64,000 bases of DNA from Pseudomonas sp. SLFW. Lineage in GTDB: Bacteria > Pseudomonadota > Gammaproteobacteria > Pseudomonadales > Pseudomonadaceae. Both the position numbers and the translations under genes were made by a program. Location of the stretch: NCBI RefSeq assembly GCF_009905615.1, contig NZ_JAAAKW010000009.1, positions 62,001-126,000 of the forward strand, in the 5' to 3' direction. The notes under the pieces were generated by a model. The model did no database searches. It saw only the letters and a program-made list of their open reading frames with translations, and had not been told where the DNA came from. Shown in pieces: positions 61,010 to 64,000 of the stretch. Each line of letters begins with the position of its first letter. The first letter of the stretch is position 1.

Positions 61010-61327
61010 GAAAGTCGCCTGTGGTTACAAGTCCGTGATGTTATCAGAAAGCAGTCGCTGGCCCTGTAAGTGCCGATCCCACCCTTGTTCTACCGGCCGA
61101 TTCGTGAAGAAACATTAATCAAACTTCTGTCCTGCACGGGTTGAAGTCCGAAGAAATGCCCCTATTGTACTTCTGCCCCGTAACATTGCTGTGCCAGCAT
61201 CGTGGAATAACGCCACTTTCCTCACCACCATTTCCGGGTAGAATGCTCGTTCGCATGCGGCCATGAGGGCTGCACGGGCGACTCACGGGGCCGCCCTCCA
61301 TCCCTATGTGTGGAAGATCCTGTCGAT
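61010..61327. other. Divergent dciA-secA spacer
   Basis: 318 bases without a convincing gene. No SecM-like leader peptide was seen before secA. The possible secA promoter TTGAAG-N16-TATTGT is listed separately. A second -10 TAGAAT lies at about 61239 with a poor -35. The stretch 61260-61300 is GC-rich and may form hairpins in the secA leader. Confidence 0.5.
61141..61168 (+). promoter_or_regulatory. secA: Possible sigma70 promoter for secA
   Basis: TTGAAG (61141-61146), a 16-base spacer and TATTGT (61163-61168), about 155 bases before the ATG. The leader would be long. Confidence 0.4.
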
Positions 61328-64000
61328 ATGTTTGCACCTTTGTTAAAAAAACTTTTCGGAAGCAAAAACGAGCGCGAAGTGAAGCGCCTGCTCAAGACGG
61401 TCCAGTCCGTTAACAGCTTCGAAGAGCAAATGGTGGCCCTTTCGGACGAGCAACTGCGCGCCAAGACCGAAGAATTCAAGGCCCGCTTCGCCAAAGGTGA
61501 GACCCTCGATAAGCTCCTGCCTGAAGCCTTTGCGGTCTGCCGCGAAGCCGGTAAACGCGTCATGGGGATGCGTCACTTCGACGTTCAATTGCTCGGCGGC
61601 ATGACGCTGCACGAAGGCATGATCGCCGAGATGCGTACCGGTGAAGGTAAAACCCTGGTGGCGACACTGGCGGTGTACCTCAACGCGCTGTCCAGCAAGG
61701 GCGTGCACGTTGTGACCGTGAACGACTACCTGGCCCGTCGTGACGCCAACTGGATGCGTCCGTTGTACGAATTCCTCGGTCTGACCGTAGGCGTCGTGAC
61801 GCCTTTCCAGCCGCCTGAAGAGAAGCGTGCTGCGTATGGTTCCGACATCACCTACGGCACCAACAACGAATTCGGCTTCGACTACCTGCGCGACAACATG
61901 GCGTTCAGCCTGGAAGACAAATTCCAGCGCGAGCTGAATTTCGCCGTGATCGACGAAGTGGACTCGATCCTCATCGACGAAGCCCGTACCCCGCTGATCA
62001 TCTCCGGCCAGGCCGAAGACAGCTCCAAGCTCTACACCGAAATCAACAAGCTGATCCCTAAACTCGAACAACACATCGAGGAAGTGGAAGGCGTGGTGAC
62101 CAAGCAGGGCCACTACACCATCGACGAGAAATCCCGTCAGGTGGAGTTGAACGAGTCCGGTCACCAGTTCATCGAAGAAATGCTCACCGAAGTCGGTTTG
62201 CTGGCCGAAGGCGAGAGCCTGTATTCGGCGCATAACCTGGGCCTGCTGACCCACGTTTACGCCGGTCTGCGTGCGCACAAACTGTTCCATCGCAACGTCG
62301 AATACATCGTTCAGGACGGCGGCATTCTGCTGGTCGATGAACACACCGGTCGTACCATGCCGGGTCGTCGTCTGTCGGAAGGTCTGCACCAGGCCATCGA
62401 AGCCAAAGAACACCTGAACATTCAGGCCGAAAGCCAGACTTTGGCTTCGACCACGTTCCAGAACTACTTCCGTCTGTACAACAAACTGTCCGGCATGACC
62501 GGTACAGCCGACACCGAAGCGTTCGAATTCCACCAGATCTACGCCCTGGCCGTGATGGTCATTCCGCCGAACAAGCCGTTGGCGCGTAAAGACTTCAACG
62601 ACCTGGTGTACCTGACCGCCGAGGAGAAATACCAGGCGATCATCACCGACATCAAGGCCTGTCTGGCCGAACAGCGTCCGGTGCTGGTAGGTACAGCGAC
62701 CATCGAAACTTCTGAGCACATGTCCAACCTGCTCAAGAAAGAAGGCATCGATCACAAGGTCCTGAACGCCAAGTTCCACGAAAAAGAAGCGGAAATCATC
62801 GCGCAGGCCGGTCGTCCGGGGGCCCTGACCATCGCCACCAACATGGCCGGCCGTGGTACCGACATCCTGTTGGGCGGTAACTGGGAAGTTGAAGTCGCCA
62901 GCCTGGAAGACCCGACCCCTGAGCAAGTCGCGCAGATCAAGGCCGACTGGCAGAAGCGCCATCAACAAGTGATTGAGGCGGGCGGTCTGCACGTGATCGC
63001 GTCCGAGCGTCACGAGTCCCGTCGTATCGACAACCAGCTGCGCGGTCGCGCGGGTCGTCAGGGCGACACCGGTTCGAGCCGTTTCTACCTGTCGCTGGAA
63101 GACAGCCTGATGCGCATCTTCGCCTCTGACCGGGTGAAGAACTTCATGAAGGCGCTGGGCATGCAGTCCGGCGAGGCGATCGAGCACCGCATGGTGACCA
63201 ACGCCATCGAGAAAGCACAACGCAAGGTCGAAGGCCGCAACTTTGACATTCGTAAGCAACTGCTTGAATTCGACGACGTTTCCAACGAACAGCGGAAAGT
63301 GATCTACCACATGCGCAACAGCCTGCTGGCTGCGGTGAACATTGGTGACACCATTGCCGAGTTCCGCGAAGAAGTCCTCGACGCCACCATCAGCGCGCAC
63401 ATTCCGCCGCAATCCCTGCCAGAGCAGTGGGACGTCGCCGGTCTGGAAGCCGCGCTGAACAGCGATTTCGGCGTGAAACTGCCGATTCAGCAGTGGCTGG
63501 ACGAAGACGATCACCTGCACGAAGAAAACCTGCGTCCGAAACTGCTGGAAGCCATCATGTCGGCTTACACCGAGAAGGAAGACCAGGCGAGCGCCGAAGC
63601 CCTGCGCACCTTCGAGAAGCAGATTCTGCTGCGCGTACTGGACGACCTGTGGAAAGACCACCTGTCGACCATGGACCACCTGCGTCACGGTATCCACCTG
63701 CGCGGCTACGCTCAGAAGAACCCGAAACAGGAATACAAGCGCGAGTCCTTCACCCTGTTCCAGGAACTGCTGGATTCGATCAAGCGCGACACCATTCGTG
63801 TGCTGTCTCACGTCCAGGTTCGCCGCGAAGACCCGGCCGAGGAAGAGGCGCGCCTGCGTCGCGAAGCCGAAGAACTGGCCCAGCGCATGCAATTCCAGCA
63901 CGCCGAAGCACCGGGTCTGGATCAGCCAATCGCACTGGTGGGCGAAGAGGGTGACGACGTTGCAGTCGCCGCTGCCGCGCTGTCGCCGGTTCGCAATGAT
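61328..64000 (+). CDS. secA: Preprotein translocase ATPase SecA (3' end cut off)
   Basis: The first 891 residues of SecA; the frame is open at the right edge. It powers export of unfolded preproteins through SecYEG. Walker A GEGKT is at 105-109, Walker B is VIDEVDSILIDEA, and NMAGRGTDILLGG and QLRGRAGRQGD mark the second motor domain. The helical scaffold and wing domains follow. The C-terminal zinc-binding SecB site would lie beyond the edge. No fault was seen in the visible part. Confidence 0.97.
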   Translation, partial: MFAPLLKKLFGSKNEREVKRLLKTVQSVNSFEEQMVALSDEQLRAKTEEFKARFAKGETLDKLLPEAFAVCREAGKRVMGMRHFDVQLLGGMTLHEGMIAEMRTGEGKTLVATLAVYLNALSSKGVHVVTVNDYLARRDANWMRPLYEFLGLTVGVVTPFQPPEEKRAAYGSDITYGTNNEFGFDYLRDNMAFSLEDKFQRELNFAVIDEVDSILIDEARTPLIISGQAEDSSKLYTEINKLIPKLEQHIEEVEGVVTKQGHYTIDEKSRQVELNESGHQFIEEMLTEVGLLAEGESLYSAHNLGLLTHVYAGLRAHKLFHRNVEYIVQDGGILLVDEHTGRTMPGRRLSEGLHQAIEAKEHLNIQAESQTLASTTFQNYFRLYNKLSGMTGTADTEAFEFHQIYALAVMVIPPNKPLARKDFNDLVYLTAEEKYQAIITDIKACLAEQRPVLVGTATIETSEHMSNLLKKEGIDHKVLNAKFHEKEAEIIAQAGRPGALTIATNMAGRGTDILLGGNWEVEVASLEDPTPEQVAQIKADWQKRHQQVIEAGGLHVIASERHESRRIDNQLRGRAGRQGDTGSSRFYLSLEDSLMRIFASDRVKNFMKALGMQSGEAIEHRMVTNAIEKAQRKVEGRNFDIRKQLLEFDDVSNEQRKVIYHMRNSLLAAVNIGDTIAEFREEVLDATISAHIPPQSLPEQWDVAGLEAALNSDFGVKLPIQQWLDEDDHLHEENLRPKLLEAIMSAYTEKEDQASAEALRTFEKQILLRVLDDLWKDHLSTMDHLRHGIHLRGYAQKNPKQEYKRESFTLFQELLDSIKRDTIRVLSHVQVRREDPAEEEARLRREAEELAQRMQFQHAEAPGLDQPIALVGEEGDDVAVAAAALSPVRND

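Noticed and set aside
61010..61327. SecM-like arrest peptide upstream of secA
   Set aside because: No ORF with a signal sequence and an arrest motif was seen; pseudomonads are not known to use SecM.
61343..63901. 852-codon open frame on the minus strand opposite secA
   Set aside because: Antisense shadow of secA caused by codon bias; the translation shows no known domain.

Overview
The window is a stretch of chromosome from a GC-rich gammaproteobacterium, almost certainly a Pseudomonas of the syringae/fluorescens side of the genus. The evidence is gene order: kdsD-mlaFEDCB-ibaG-murA-hisGDC-algW, nif3-cysD-cysNC, trpS-zapE, rplM-rpsI-petABC-sspAB, gmhA-yraN-lpoA-rsmI-rnpB and the full mraZ-to-lpxC division cluster followed by dciA and secA is the order known from Pseudomonas chromosomes. 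No phage, plasmid, insertion sequence, CRISPR array, tRNA or rRNA was recognised. Nearly every gene is core, intact and uninterrupted. The species cannot be fixed from what is visible.

Layout. 1-3 kb: a cut-off class V aminotransferase, a DUF3820 protein, a DUF2383 four-helix protein behind a good sigma54-type promoter, and a membrane diguanylate cyclase. 3.3-10.3 kb (minus strand): the envelope and nitrogen-PTS block, transcribed kdsD-kdsC-lptC-lptA-lptB-rpoN-hpf-ptsN-rapZ-ptsO (Kdo synthesis, LPS export, sigma54, ribosome hibernation, PTS-Ntr signalling). 10.6-14 kb: the Mla retrograde phospholipid transporter, then ibaG. 14-18.7 kb: murA and hisGDC. 18.9-28.1 kb: algW, nif3, sulfate activation (cysD, cysNC), a small putative lipoprotein, zapG, a hydrolase, trpS and zapE. 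28.3-31.8 kb is the only accessory-looking stretch: a GlxA-type regulator divergent from an acyl-CoA dehydrogenase, then an aldo/keto reductase. 32-37 kb: rplM-rpsI, petABC (cytochrome bc1) and sspAB. 37.2-42.4 kb: dolP, gmhA, yraN, lpoA, rsmI and RNase P RNA. 42.5-60.5 kb: the dcw cluster mraZ-rsmH-ftsL-ftsI-murE-murF-mraY-murD-ftsW-murG-murC-ddlB-ftsQ-ftsA-ftsZ-lpxC. 60.5-64 kb: dciA and, divergently, secA, which runs off the right edge.

The unifying theme is the cell envelope: peptidoglycan precursors (murA, murC-G, mraY, ddlB), septal synthesis (ftsI, ftsL, ftsQ, ftsW), outer-membrane lipid A/LPS (lpxC, kdsC, kdsD, lptABC, gmhA), outer-membrane maintenance (mla, dolP, lpoA, algW) and export (secA). 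Many genes in the division cluster overlap by 1-14 bases, which suggests translational coupling.

I did not find a convincing new multi-gene system. The signals most worth a second look are non-coding: the sigma54-type promoter with an upstream palindrome before the DUF2383 gene; four REPIN-like inverted-repeat elements whose spacers fall into two sequence types that both keep an inner inverted repeat; a different long inverted repeat at 28.14-28.31 kb; structured leaders before petA, rplM and sspA; the three-fold MraZ-box array; and a 60-residue putative lipoprotein at 24.06-24.24 kb.
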